Assembly (NCBI GenBank): GCA_036271795.1
Contig: DATAZY010000097.1
Location: 1-9,618 of the forward strand
Source of the DNA: Galbitalea sp036271795
GTDB taxonomy: Bacteria > Actinomycetota > Actinomycetes > Actinomycetales > Microbacteriaceae
DNA: 9,618 nucleotides
Direction of reading: 5' to 3'
Part shown: positions 1-6,500 of the stretch, one piece after another
Numbering within the stretch: the stretch's first letter is position 1
Layout: each line of letters opens with the position of its first letter
The notes under the pieces: generated by a model
Database searches by the model: none
The model's input: the letters and a program-made list of their open reading frames with translations, nothing else
What the model was told of the DNA's origin: nothing
Translations under genes and position numbers: made by a program

Positions 1-123
<123 letters not shown>

Positions 124-130
124 TGTTTGA

Positions 131-172
131 TTGCACGAGCACCACAAGTGGCACTCGGCACATCTAGTGCAA
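131..172 (-). other. Leader hairpin just upstream of the 16S 5' end
   Basis: On the minus strand TTGCAC (172-167) pairs with GTGCAA (136-131). Inside, GAGTGCC pairs with GGTGCTC, including two G-U pairs, around an ACTTGT loop. It ends 8 nt before the estimated 16S start, so it may form part of the precursor processing structure. No RNA folding program was run; the pairing was done by eye. Confidence 0.5.
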
Positions 173-215
173 CCTGCCGCCGGAATGGGCGGACAAGGCT
201 GCAAGTTTGAAACTG

Positions 216-265
216 ACAAGAACAAACCAAACCGAATAAATTCGGACTGACTTGCTTTGTTTTGT
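216..265 (-). other. Extended leader hairpin with CCGAATTTATTCGG core
   Basis: The core at 232-245 reads CCGAAT-TT-ATTCGG on the minus strand, a perfect 6-bp inverted repeat. The flanks can extend it: ACAAAACAAAGCAA on one side can pair with TTGGTTTGTTCTTGT on the other with one bulge and one mismatch, around an internal loop. The inner part of the core is the same as in the hairpin at 311-332. It is a likely structural or processing element of the rRNA leader; the role is inferred. Confidence 0.45.
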
Positions 266-310
266 TTATATCTATTCCAAAGGAATCCGTCGCGGCATGC
301 AGATAGATAT

Positions 311-332
311 GGCTTCGAATAAATTCGAAGCC
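311..332 (-). other. Perfect leader hairpin, GGCTTCGAA-TTTA-TTCGAAGCC
   Basis: A perfect 9-bp stem with a 4-nt loop on the minus strand, in the rRNA leader about 40 nt downstream of the boxA-like element. It has the size of a boxB-type or processing hairpin. No T-tract follows, which argues against an intrinsic terminator. The 12-nt centre CGAATTTATTCG recurs in the hairpin at 232-245. Confidence 0.55.
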
Positions 333-374
333 AACCTGCAGAGACCGCTACGGGTTTTTGGCATTTGACATTGT

Positions 375-399
375 GCACGCTGTTGAGTTCTCAAGGATC
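375..399 (-). promoter_or_regulatory. boxA-like rRNA antitermination element
   Basis: The minus strand reads CCTTGAGAACTCAACAGCG. It closely resembles the TTGAGAACTCAATAG element of mycobacterial and other actinobacterial rRNA leaders, and more loosely the boxA of Bacillus and E. coli. Such elements in nascent rRNA recruit NusB/NusE (S10) and related factors that keep polymerase from terminating early. The position, about 45 nt into the transcript and downstream of the promoter, is the usual one. Confidence 0.7.
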
Positions 400-448
400 G
401 GGCGCGCCTACTTCTCACCTCACGGATCGAATTTAGGGCAACTGCTCT

Positions 449-476
449 AACCTACCACCAAGGAGTGCCCTGTCAA
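449..476 (-). promoter_or_regulatory. Proximal rRNA operon promoter (P2-like)
   Basis: On the minus strand a perfect -35 hexamer TTGACA (476-471) is followed after 16 nt by TAGGTT (454-449), which fits the actinobacterial -10 pattern TANNNT. Transcription should start near 442. It lies upstream of the boxA element and the 16S gene in the correct orientation. A perfect -35 with a weaker -10 is common for strong, growth-regulated rRNA promoters. This is the best promoter in the window. Confidence 0.7.
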
Positions 477-652
477 CGTGACGCGCCGCGAACCGAAGTT
501 CTCGCGCGACCCGCTGGAAGATGGATCCTGGTGGGTCTTGCATCCAGACCAGTAAGACGCGCGCTAGCGGCCGAACTTGACGGTTGGATTTTGTCCCTCT
601 TGAGGCCGGTCAGTTCTACGACTGGGCCAAACCTTTGGGGTGACAAGGGTTT

Positions 653-681
653 ACTTTACGGGGGTTATCAGGGCCGGGCAA
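653..681 (-). promoter_or_regulatory. Possible distal rRNA operon promoter (P1-like)
   Basis: TTGCCC (681-676) and TAAAGT (658-653) lie 17 nt apart on the minus strand, a plausible sigma-70-type pair about 200 nt upstream of the proximal promoter. Actinobacterial rRNA operons often have more than one promoter. The rest of the gap between the membrane-protein gene and the rRNA promoter (477-728) shows no convincing coding sequence; an imperfect hairpin near 604-628 is the only other structure seen. Confidence 0.4.
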
Positions 682-685
682 ATTT

Positions 686-711
686 GAAGCATCCCGGGCG
701 TGTCGGGCTTC
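686..711 (-). terminator. Possible terminator hairpin after the tyrS-side operon
   Basis: About 17 nt past the stop of the two-span membrane-protein gene, the minus strand has GAAGC...GCTTC enclosing CCG...CGG with a small bulge, followed by AAATTT rather than a clean T-run. It stands between the end of the upstream genes and the candidate distal rRNA promoter, a sensible place for a terminator. The weak U-tract makes this tentative, though many actinobacterial terminators lack one. Confidence 0.35.
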
Positions 712-728
712 TGAACGATCGACTCGAC

Positions 729-1697
729 CTACTTGCAGTAGTCAGAAACCCAGGTGCTGATGCCCGTTGTCGCGACGGCGTTCTGCATCTCGGCAACGTT
801 GCTGGCATTGTCAAGCGTGCCGGTTGACTGAACGGAGGAGAGGATGCTGCCGGCGGCTGCTTCCACCTTCTTTGTGTCCGCGAGGATGCCCGTTGGAGCG
901 ACCGTGACGAGCGACTTCCAGGTCGCGTCGTAAGCCTTGATCGCCGTGATCGAGTCCGGGATGGTGTCACCCGGGGAAGGCCATCCGAAGGTGTCGCTCG
1001 TCAGGGTCGCCGGGTCGGACTGAAGCTTCGCGCAGTAGGCGCGTGAGCTGGCAACGATTGCGTTGTGCGCCGCCTGGTCGCTGTCGATCTTGCTGACGAC
1101 GGCGAAGGCCACGCCGAGTACCAGGCTGAGCCCAGCACCAATTCCCATCGCCGCCTTCGCGACGGATGCGACGAACCCCTTGGTTCGCGAGCCCGAGACG
1201 GCGGCCGCGATCCCGGCCAGCAGACCAACTGGCGGAGCGAGGAACGCCAGGACGAACGAGACCCAGTCGAGCACTCCCGTCCCCGAGCGAGAACCGCCAT
1301 GATGGCGCTCAAGCGTGAGAGTGCCAAGTCCGATCGGGACGACGGGTGAGGATGCCTCGACCGGTCTCGGAACCAGTGGCGACCGTGGCGCGAACTGCTC
1401 TGTCGGAGGCGGTGCATCGCCAACAGCGGGTGATGCTGGCGCTGGCGACTGCAGCTGCGGCTGCGCGTAGGAGGCGGGTGGCGCTGCCGGATCGGGAAAT
1501 TCGTACCTCGGCTGCGCCGGTACCGGCGCGGGCACGTCGTCCGTCAGGGGCGCCATGGGCGCGGACTGCTGGTGTGATTCGACCAGCCAGTCGAACGCGT
1601 CGCCTGGTGGCTGAGATACGGGCGCCGGCGCGGATGGCGCAGCGGCTGGCGGCTCGGCGGACGGCGCCGGATACCCAGCGCTGTTGTCGTCGGTCAC
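729..1697 (-). CDS. Proline-rich two-span membrane protein of unknown function (DUF4190-like)
   Basis: I do not recognise a specific function. With the GTG start at 1697 the protein has 322 residues. That start has GAAGGGA 6 nt upstream, whereas the GTG at 1745 has only an AGG directly against it. Residues 1-~135 are Pro/Ala-rich and probably disordered, interrupted by an FDWLVE motif (35-40). Two hydrophobic segments follow, about 143-168 and 180-202, joined by a short basic loop (SRTK). This arrangement recalls small actinobacterial DUF4190-type membrane proteins; that match is tentative. The C-terminal ~120 residues look helical and extracytoplasmic, with only two cysteines, Cys222 just after the membrane and Cys321 next to the last residue, so a disulfide may close the domain. 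No signal peptide is seen; both termini positions imply either N-in/C-in or a re-entrant topology unless one segment does not span. The gene lies 60 nt after tyrS and is probably cotranscribed with it. It ends in TAG. Confidence 0.8.
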   Translation of the reverse strand: MTDDNSAGYPAPSAEPPAAAPSAPAPVSQPPGDAFDWLVESHQQSAPMAPLTDDVPAPVPAQPRYEFPDPAAPPASYAQPQLQSPAPASPAVGDAPPPTEQFAPRSPLVPRPVEASSPVVPIGLGTLTLERHHGGSRSGTGVLDWVSFVLAFLAPPVGLLAGIAAAVSGSRTKGFVASVAKAAMGIGAGLSLVLGVAFAVVSKIDSDQAAHNAIVASSRAYCAKLQSDPATLTSDTFGWPSPGDTIPDSITAIKAYDATWKSLVTVAPTGILADTKKVEAAAGSILSSVQSTGTLDNASNVAEMQNAVATTGISTWVSDYCK

Positions 1698-1757
1698 TAA
1701 TGATCCCTTCTCACGGTGAACCACAGAGTAGACCGCTTCGATCACCCTGAGGATACT

Positions 1758-3071
1758 TCAGTGCGCCGCGCCTCGAATCCCGGCCATGTTCTTCTTACCG
1801 CGACGAAGGATCCAAAACCGGCCGGCGAGCGAGTCATCGCCGAGCAAATCCGACTCAGACTCGACCGCCACGTTGTTGAGATACACACCGCCCTGGCCAA
1901 TCGCACGTCGCGCCTCGCTCAGGCTCGCAACGAGACCCGTATCCACGAGCAGCTGGGCAATTGGGGTGGCCGGGGTGGCATCCGCGCTGGGAAGCTCGGC
2001 AATCACACCGGCGAGGGTTGCGGCGTCGAGCGCCGTGAGGTCGCCCTGGCCAAAGAGGGCATCGGCCGCCGCAATCGACGCCGCCATCGCGTGCTCGCCG
2101 TGGACCAGACTCGTGACCTCGGCTGCGAGCAAGCGTTGCGCCTCGCGTTTGAACGGGCGCTCGACGACCTCGACTCCCAGTTCCTCGATCCGCGCGCGCG
2201 AAAGAAAGGTGAACACCTTGAGTCGGTCGATGACGTCCGCGTCATCGGTATTCAGCCAGAACTGGTACATCGAATATGGGCTGGTCAGTGCCTCGTCGAG
2301 CCAGATTGCGTTGCCCTCACTCTTACCGAACTTCTGGCCATCCGCGTTGGTAATAAGAGGTGTACCGATCGCGTGAACGGTCCCGCCCTCTGCGCGTTTG
2401 ACCAGGTCGACGCCGCTCGTGAGGTTGCCCCACTGGTCCGATCCCCCGGTTTGCAAAACGCAGTCGTAGTCGAGGTAGAGCTGGCGGAAGTCCAGTCCCT
2501 GCAGTATCTGGTAGCTGAACTCCGTGTAGCTGATGCCCTCGTCGGAATTCAAACGCGTACTGACGGCATCCTTCTTGATCATGGTGCCGACCCGGTAGTG
2601 TTTGCCGATCTCACGAAGGAAGTCGATCGCGGACAACGGCGCGGTCCAGTCCAGGTTGTTGACCAGCCGCGCGGCGTTGTCGCCATCGAAGCTGAGGAAC
2701 TTGCTCACCTGCGCCTGCAGGTAGCCCACCCACTGCGCAACCGTCTCGTGGGTGTTCAGAGTGCGCTCCGCAGTCGGCCGCGGGTCACCGATGAGACCGG
2801 TGGATCCGCCGACGAGCCCGAGCGGCTTGTGGCCGGCAAGCTGGAGCCTGCGCATGAGGAGCAACTGCACAAGGTTGCCGAGGTGCAGGCTGGGCGCCGT
2901 CGGATCGAAGCCGCAGTAGTAGGTGATCGGGTCGCCGGCCAGGAGTGACCTCAGCTCATCCGCATTGGTCGAGACGTGCACCAGACCACGCCACAGAAGC
3001 TCCTCCCAAATGTCGGGAAAGGATGCGTCGTTGGTCTGCGAATGGAGGGCGTCGGATGCTGCTGCTGGCAC
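1758..3071 (-). CDS. tyrS: Tyrosyl-tRNA synthetase
   Basis: TyrRS joins tyrosine to tRNA-Tyr in the cytoplasm using ATP, by way of tyrosyl-adenylate. The 437-residue product is full length for bacterial TyrRS. It carries the class I HIGH-type motif as HLGN (63-66, within PTAPSLHLGN), the tyrosine-pocket segment SYQILQGLD (186-194), QTGGSDQWGN (207-216) and the KMSKS-type loop as KFGKS (247-251). The C-terminal ~65 residues form an S4-like RNA-binding domain (LVDTGLVASLSEARR...GGVYLNN) that contacts the tRNA. The start is GTG at 3071, the first start codon after the mpg stop: the frame reads TAG-ATC-GTG, and the next start codon lies inside the conserved core. No Shine-Dalgarno sequence precedes it, so translation probably depends on ribosomes finishing mpg. 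No T-box leader is seen. In Mycobacterium tuberculosis, as I recall, mpg and tyrS are also adjacent, which supports an old linkage. Confidence 0.97.
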   Translation of the reverse strand: MPAAASDALHSQTNDASFPDIWEELLWRGLVHVSTNADELRSLLAGDPITYYCGFDPTAPSLHLGNLVQLLLMRRLQLAGHKPLGLVGGSTGLIGDPRPTAERTLNTHETVAQWVGYLQAQVSKFLSFDGDNAARLVNNLDWTAPLSAIDFLREIGKHYRVGTMIKKDAVSTRLNSDEGISYTEFSYQILQGLDFRQLYLDYDCVLQTGGSDQWGNLTSGVDLVKRAEGGTVHAIGTPLITNADGQKFGKSEGNAIWLDEALTSPYSMYQFWLNTDDADVIDRLKVFTFLSRARIEELGVEVVERPFKREAQRLLAAEVTSLVHGEHAMAASIAAADALFGQGDLTALDAATLAGVIAELPSADATPATPIAQLLVDTGLVASLSEARRAIGQGGVYLNNVAVESESDLLGDDSLAGRFWILRRGKKNMAGIRGAAH

Positions 3072-3074
3072 GAT

Positions 3075-3683
3075 CTACAGGGTAGCCGAGGGCGTGCGCT
3101 TCTTCGGAACCGAGGCCTTGTAGGGCGAGACGGTCGGGTCGTCCGGGATCCAGAACCGCCATGGATAATCGACGCTGCCGCCCGCTCCCGCGACACCCGT
3201 GCGTGGCCCCTGGGCGTAGCGCGACGGCTCCCCCGCGAGCTCCAGAGCGACTTCCCCGGACTCGAGGTCGGCTCCATTGTCGGTGAGCGCGATGCCGAGG
3301 GCGACGACCAGGCGCGCCGGACCTCTCGCGAGGTCGGCATCCGTCCTGCTGGTGGTTCGACGCTCGTGAGCGAGCTCAAGTCCGTCCACGACCTCTCCCG
3401 CCCGGAACAGCACGGCAGTGGCTGTGCCGAGCGGCGAGCACACCACGTTCGCGCAGACATGCATCCCGTAGGTGAAGTAGGTGTACAGATGACCTGCCTC
3501 GCCGTACATGACGCGGTTGCGCACCGTCTCACCGCGGAAGGCGTGGGAGCCGGGATCGAGTTCGCCGAGATAGGCCTCGACCTCAGTGAGCCTGACGCTC
3601 ACCCCGCGACCGTGAATGATCGCACCGAGCAGGAGCGGCGCGGCCTCGATCGACGGCCGTTCGAGCAGGGCGCGATCGAACAA
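3075..3683 (-). CDS. mpg: DNA-3-methyladenine glycosylase, AAG/MPG family
   Basis: This base-excision repair enzyme removes alkylated purines such as 3-methyladenine, and in some members hypoxanthine, leaving an abasic site. The 202-residue protein has the normal length and fold signature of the family: FDRALLERP and LLLG at the N-terminus, then TEVEAYLGELDPGSHAFRG (33-51), RNRVMYG (55-61), YTYFTYGMHVCANVV (67-81) and ARGPARL (119-125). By comparison with human AAG, Glu36 corresponds to the catalytic Glu125, Tyr38 to the intercalating-loop partner Tyr127, His47 to His136 and Asn79 to Asn169. The start is TTG at 3683. No other start lies between the upstream in-frame TAG and the conserved N-terminus, and starting at the GTG of codon 28 would remove conserved residues. 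There is no clear ribosome-binding site, so coupling to the small ORF that ends 9 nt upstream is likely. The stop TAG lies 3 nt before tyrS. Confidence 0.94.
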   Translation of the reverse strand: MFDRALLERPSIEAAPLLLGAIIHGRGVSVRLTEVEAYLGELDPGSHAFRGETVRNRVMYGEAGHLYTYFTYGMHVCANVVCSPLGTATAVLFRAGEVVDGLELAHERRTTSRTDADLARGPARLVVALGIALTDNGADLESGEVALELAGEPSRYAQGPRTGVAGAGGSVDYPWRFWIPDDPTVSPYKASVPKKRTPSATL

Positions 3684-3692
3684 CGTACTGAA

Positions 3693-3833
3693 CTAGAACA
3701 GCTTGGCGTGCGACACGATCGCGATGATGACGGCCGCGATGATGGCTGCCCCAGCCACGCTGTAGGTCACCCACATGGTGATCTTCTGCACGCGAGTCTG
3801 CGGCTTCTTGGGCTGGTCTCTTTCGAGGGTCAT
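3693..3833 (-). CDS. Small single-span membrane protein, 46 residues
   Basis: ATG at 3833 is preceded by AGAAGG seven nucleotides upstream, in the 13-nt gap after the argH stop, so translation initiation looks good. The product has 46 residues. The N-terminus is charged and basic (MTLERDQPKKPQTRVQK), residues 20-40 form one hydrophobic segment rich in Ala, Ile and Val, and a short tail (SHAKLF) follows. The basic N-terminal side predicts N-in, C-out. It lacks a lipobox or cleavage site, so it looks like an anchored protein rather than a secreted one. I know no family for it. It sits between argH and mpg, ends 9 nt before the mpg TTG, and may help carry ribosomes to mpg. Its strong start signal and coherent transmembrane pattern support a real gene, but no homology evidence is available here. 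Confidence 0.75.
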   Translation of the reverse strand: MTLERDQPKKPQTRVQKITMWVTYSVAGAAIIAAVIIAIVSHAKLF

Positions 3834-3846
3834 GACGTTGCCTTCT

Positions 3847-5262
3847 CTAGTTCTCTAGTTCGCGCACTCTGAGGGTGAGAGCCGCGAGTTGTTCGCTCAC
3901 GCGCGCCGGGGCCGTGCCTCCCGGGCTCGACCGCGCATTCAGCGATGCCTCAACCGTAAGGGATGCGCGAATGCCCGGGGTGAGCTTCGATGAAACGGCG
4001 GCGTACTGTTCGTCCGACGGCTGGTCCAGCTCGAGGTCATGTTCCTCGCAGAAACGCACCAGCGCTCCGCTGATTTCGTGAGCCTCGCGGAACGGAACCC
4101 CGTCGCGAACCAGGGCGTCGGCGACATCCGTAGCGAGAGCGAATCCCGCGGGAGCGAGCGCGGCCATCCGCGCCGTATCGAATTCGAGCGTCGCGACCAT
4201 CCCCGTGAACGCGGGAAGAAGCACCTCGAGCGTCGCGACCGAGTCGAAGACGGGTTCCTTGTCTTCCTGCAGGTCGCGGTCGTAGGCGAGAGGCAGTCCC
4301 TTGAGGGTCGCCAGCAGCCCGGCAAGGTTGCCGATCAGGCGGCCGGACTTGCCACGCGCTAGTTCAGCGATGTCCGGGTTTTTCTTCTGCGGCATGATCG
4401 ACGAACCTGTCGAATAGGCGTCGTGGAGACGCACAAAACCGAACTCTTTTGTCGCCCACAGGATGATGTCCTCCGCGAAGCGAGACAGGTCGATGCCCAA
4501 CTGGGCGGCAATAAACGCGAACTCGGCCACGACATCCCGGCTAGCGGTCGCGTCCAGCGAGTTTTCGCCGGGAGCGCCAAGCCCGAGTTCGCGGGCAACC
4601 AACTCGACATCGAGTCCGAATCCGTTGCCCGCGAGCGCTCCCGCGCCGTAGGGCGAAACGGATGCCCGCGCCCGCCAGTCGCGCAGCCGCTCAAGTGTGC
4701 GCACCATGGGCCAGGCGTACGCCAGCAGGTGATGGGCCAACAGGATCGGCTGAGCGTGCTGCAGGTGGGTGCGACCCGGCATCGACGCGGTGCCCGCCTC
4801 CTCCGCCTGTGCCGCGATCGCGTCGATGAGGTCGACGACGAGTTTCGCGATGCGCGCGGCGTGGTCGAGCAGGTAGAGGCGGATGAGCGTGGCGATCTGG
4901 TCGTTGCGGCTTCGCCCCGCGCGCAGCTTGCCGCCGAGCTCTGCACCCGCGATCTCGATCAGTCCGCGCTCGAGCGCGAAATGGACGTCCTCATCCGTGT
5001 CGAGCGGACCAAACGTGCCTGCCTCGATCCTGGACTGGAGTTCGATGAGCGCGGCGATCATCGCATCGAACTCGACCTCGGTGAGATAGCCGCCCTTGGC
5101 CAGTGCTCTGGCGTGAGCCTTCGAGCCGGCAATGTCATACGGATAGAGCTGCCAGTCGAAGTGAGTCGAGCGACTGAGTGCCGCGAGTTCCAGGGACGGG
5201 CCGTCGGCGAAGCGGGCACCCCAGAGGGCACCGGCCTTGCTCTCGCCATCGGCCCTCGCCAT
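3847..5262 (-). CDS. argH: Argininosuccinate lyase
   Basis: ArgH performs the last step of arginine synthesis, splitting argininosuccinate into arginine and fumarate; the active enzyme is a cytoplasmic homotetramer of the fumarase/aspartase superfamily. The 471 residues match the usual length. Visible family motifs are SRND (118-121), MPGRTHLQHAQP (161-172, with the conserved Thr-His pair at 165-166) and the superfamily signature GSSIMPQKKNP (286-296), whose serines belong to the mobile catalytic loop. The RDLQEDKEPVFDS segment is also typical. The start ATG at 5262 overlaps the argG stop by one nucleotide (TAATG), so the two are translationally coupled. The gene ends in TAG, 13 nt before the small membrane-protein gene. 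No frameshift or missing motif is seen. Confidence 0.98.
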   Translation of the reverse strand: MARADGESKAGALWGARFADGPSLELAALSRSTHFDWQLYPYDIAGSKAHARALAKGGYLTEVEFDAMIAALIELQSRIEAGTFGPLDTDEDVHFALERGLIEIAGAELGGKLRAGRSRNDQIATLIRLYLLDHAARIAKLVVDLIDAIAAQAEEAGTASMPGRTHLQHAQPILLAHHLLAYAWPMVRTLERLRDWRARASVSPYGAGALAGNGFGLDVELVARELGLGAPGENSLDATASRDVVAEFAFIAAQLGIDLSRFAEDIILWATKEFGFVRLHDAYSTGSSIMPQKKNPDIAELARGKSGRLIGNLAGLLATLKGLPLAYDRDLQEDKEPVFDSVATLEVLLPAFTGMVATLEFDTARMAALAPAGFALATDVADALVRDGVPFREAHEISGALVRFCEEHDLELDQPSDEQYAAVSSKLTPGIRASLTVEASLNARSSPGGTAPARVSEQLAALTLRVRELEN

Positions 5263-6461
5263 TACTTGCCCTGCAGATCGCGGCGAGCCGAAATTTTGCT
5301 CGGCAGCGACCAGATCTCGATGAAGCCTTTCGACAGGGACTGGTCGAACGTGTCGCCGGTGTCGTAGGTCGCAAGGCTGAAGTCGTACAGGCTCTGGTCG
5401 CTCTTGCGGCCGGTGACAACTGCGCGTCCGCCCTGCAGTTTCAACCGGACCTCACCCGACACATACTTCTGGGTGTCGTTGATGAAGACATCCAGCGAGC
5501 GCTTCAGTCCCGAGTACCAGAGCCCGTCATAGACCAGGTTCGCCCACTCAGATTCGACTCCGCGCTTGTACCTGCCGAGATCGCGCTCAAGCGTCAGGCT
5601 CTCGAGCTCCTCGTGCGCGGCGATGAGCGCGATGGCCCCCGGCGCCTCGTACACCTCGCGGCTCTTGATACCGACCAGTCGATCCTCGACGACGTCGATA
5701 CGCCCAACGCCGTGCTTGCCGGCGAGGGCGTTCATGATCTCGATCACCTTGAGCGGAGAGTATGCGACGCCATCGATCGCGGTCGGGATGCCTGCGGTGA
5801 ACGTGATAGTGACCTCATCGGCGGCCTGGTCAACGGCGGGATCCTGGGTGTACTCGTACAGATCTTCCACCGGCGCATTCCACGGGTCCTCAAGGAAGCC
5901 CGTCTCGACGGCGCGGCCCCAGACGTTTTTATCGATCGAGTACGGGTTTTTCGCGCTCTGCCGAATCGGAAGATCGTGCTTCTCGGCATACACGATCGCC
6001 TTATCCCTGGTCAGCGCGAGATCCCGAACCGGCGCGATGCTGGTCAGCTCGGGCGCGAGCGCCGCCACTGCGGCCTCGAACCGCACCTGGTCGTTGCCCT
6101 TGCCGGTGCAGCCGTGCGCCACAGAGTCGGCACCCATTTCCTTCGCGACTCGCGCAAGGTGGCGCGCGATCACCGGGCGACTCAGGGCCGAGACCAGCGG
6201 ATATCGCTTCTGGTACATCGCGTTGGCCTTGAGCGCCGGCATCAGGTAGTCGGTGGCGAACTCGTCCTTCGCGTCGACCACGACCGCCTCGACGGCGCCG
6301 CAGTCGAGCGCGCGCTGGCGGATGTCCTCCATGTCCTCGCCGCCCTGGCCGACATCGACGGCGAGGGCAACGACATCTTTGCCGGTCGCGTCATGAAGCC
6401 AGCCAATGCCAACCGAGGTATCGAGGCCTCCCGAGTATGCGAGGACAACGCGCTCTGTCAT
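5262..6461 (-). CDS. argG: Argininosuccinate synthase
   Basis: ArgG condenses citrulline and aspartate, with ATP cleaved to AMP and pyrophosphate, to give argininosuccinate in the cytoplasm. The 399-residue protein has the standard bacterial length. The N-terminal ATP pyrophosphatase P-loop is clear as SGGLDTS (10-16), followed by the family segment GCTGKGNDQVRFE (117-129) and KNPYSIDKNVWGR. ATG at 6461 has AAGGAGA at 6471-6465, only about 4 nt from the start but of good strength. It is the only gene of the arg cluster with an untranslated gap (97 nt) before it, so it may have its own promoter. The stop TAA shares its last base with the argH start. The product uses citrulline made by the upstream ArgF. 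Confidence 0.98.
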   Translation of the reverse strand: MTERVVLAYSGGLDTSVGIGWLHDATGKDVVALAVDVGQGGEDMEDIRQRALDCGAVEAVVVDAKDEFATDYLMPALKANAMYQKRYPLVSALSRPVIARHLARVAKEMGADSVAHGCTGKGNDQVRFEAAVAALAPELTSIAPVRDLALTRDKAIVYAEKHDLPIRQSAKNPYSIDKNVWGRAVETGFLEDPWNAPVEDLYEYTQDPAVDQAADEVTITFTAGIPTAIDGVAYSPLKVIEIMNALAGKHGVGRIDVVEDRLVGIKSREVYEAPGAIALIAAHEELESLTLERDLGRYKRGVESEWANLVYDGLWYSGLKRSLDVFINDTQKYVSGEVRLKLQGGRAVVTGRKSDQSLYDFSLATYDTGDTFDQSLSKGFIEIWSLPSKISARRDLQGK

Positions 6462-6485
6462 ATTTCTCCTTGTGATTCGTTTGAA

Positions 6486-6491
6486 AGTTTA
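6486..6491 (-). promoter_or_regulatory. Candidate -10 element for argG
   Basis: TAAACT on the minus strand fits TANNNT and would place a transcription start about 20 nt before the argG ATG, with the Shine-Dalgarno sequence within the short leader. No good -35 hexamer lies 16-18 nt upstream, so this is weak. It matters only because a secondary promoter here would uncouple argGH from argJBDF. No ARG-box-like AT-rich palindrome was found in the gap. Confidence 0.25.
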
Positions 6492-6500
6492 GGGCTGGCA

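Larger units (their letters stand above)
124..442 (-). other. rRNA operon 5' leader (transcribed spacer upstream of 16S)
   Basis: About 320 nt separate the best rRNA promoter from the mature 16S end. The stretch is clearly more AT-rich than the coding DNA around it, has no plausible gene, and carries a boxA-like antitermination element and several hairpins (listed separately). In rRNA operons such a leader loads antitermination factors and supplies one strand of the RNase III processing stem around 16S. The partner strand would lie downstream of 16S, outside the window. The 101-residue reading frame across this region overlaps the 16S end and has no protein-like character. Confidence 0.8.

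Noticed and set aside
465..827. 120-codon plus-strand frame in the gap before the rRNA promoter
   Set aside because: It overlaps the rRNA -35 region and the end of the membrane-protein gene, and has no convincing ribosome-binding site or domain.
1725..1730. TACTCT as a -10 element for a separate promoter of the two-span membrane-protein gene
   Set aside because: No acceptable -35 is found at 16-18 nt, and the 60-nt gap after tyrS is easily crossed by readthrough.
1716..2948. 410-codon open frame on the plus strand opposite tyrS
   Set aside because: It lies wholly antisense to tyrS and shows no family motifs; long antisense frames are expected in high-GC DNA from the codon pattern of the real gene.
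3072..3110. T-box riboswitch ahead of tyrS
   Set aside because: Only 3 nt separate mpg and tyrS, and no T-box sequence or specifier stem is visible.
4423..5367. 314-codon plus-strand open frame opposite argH
   Set aside because: Antisense shadow of argH without a ribosome-binding site or recognisable protein features.
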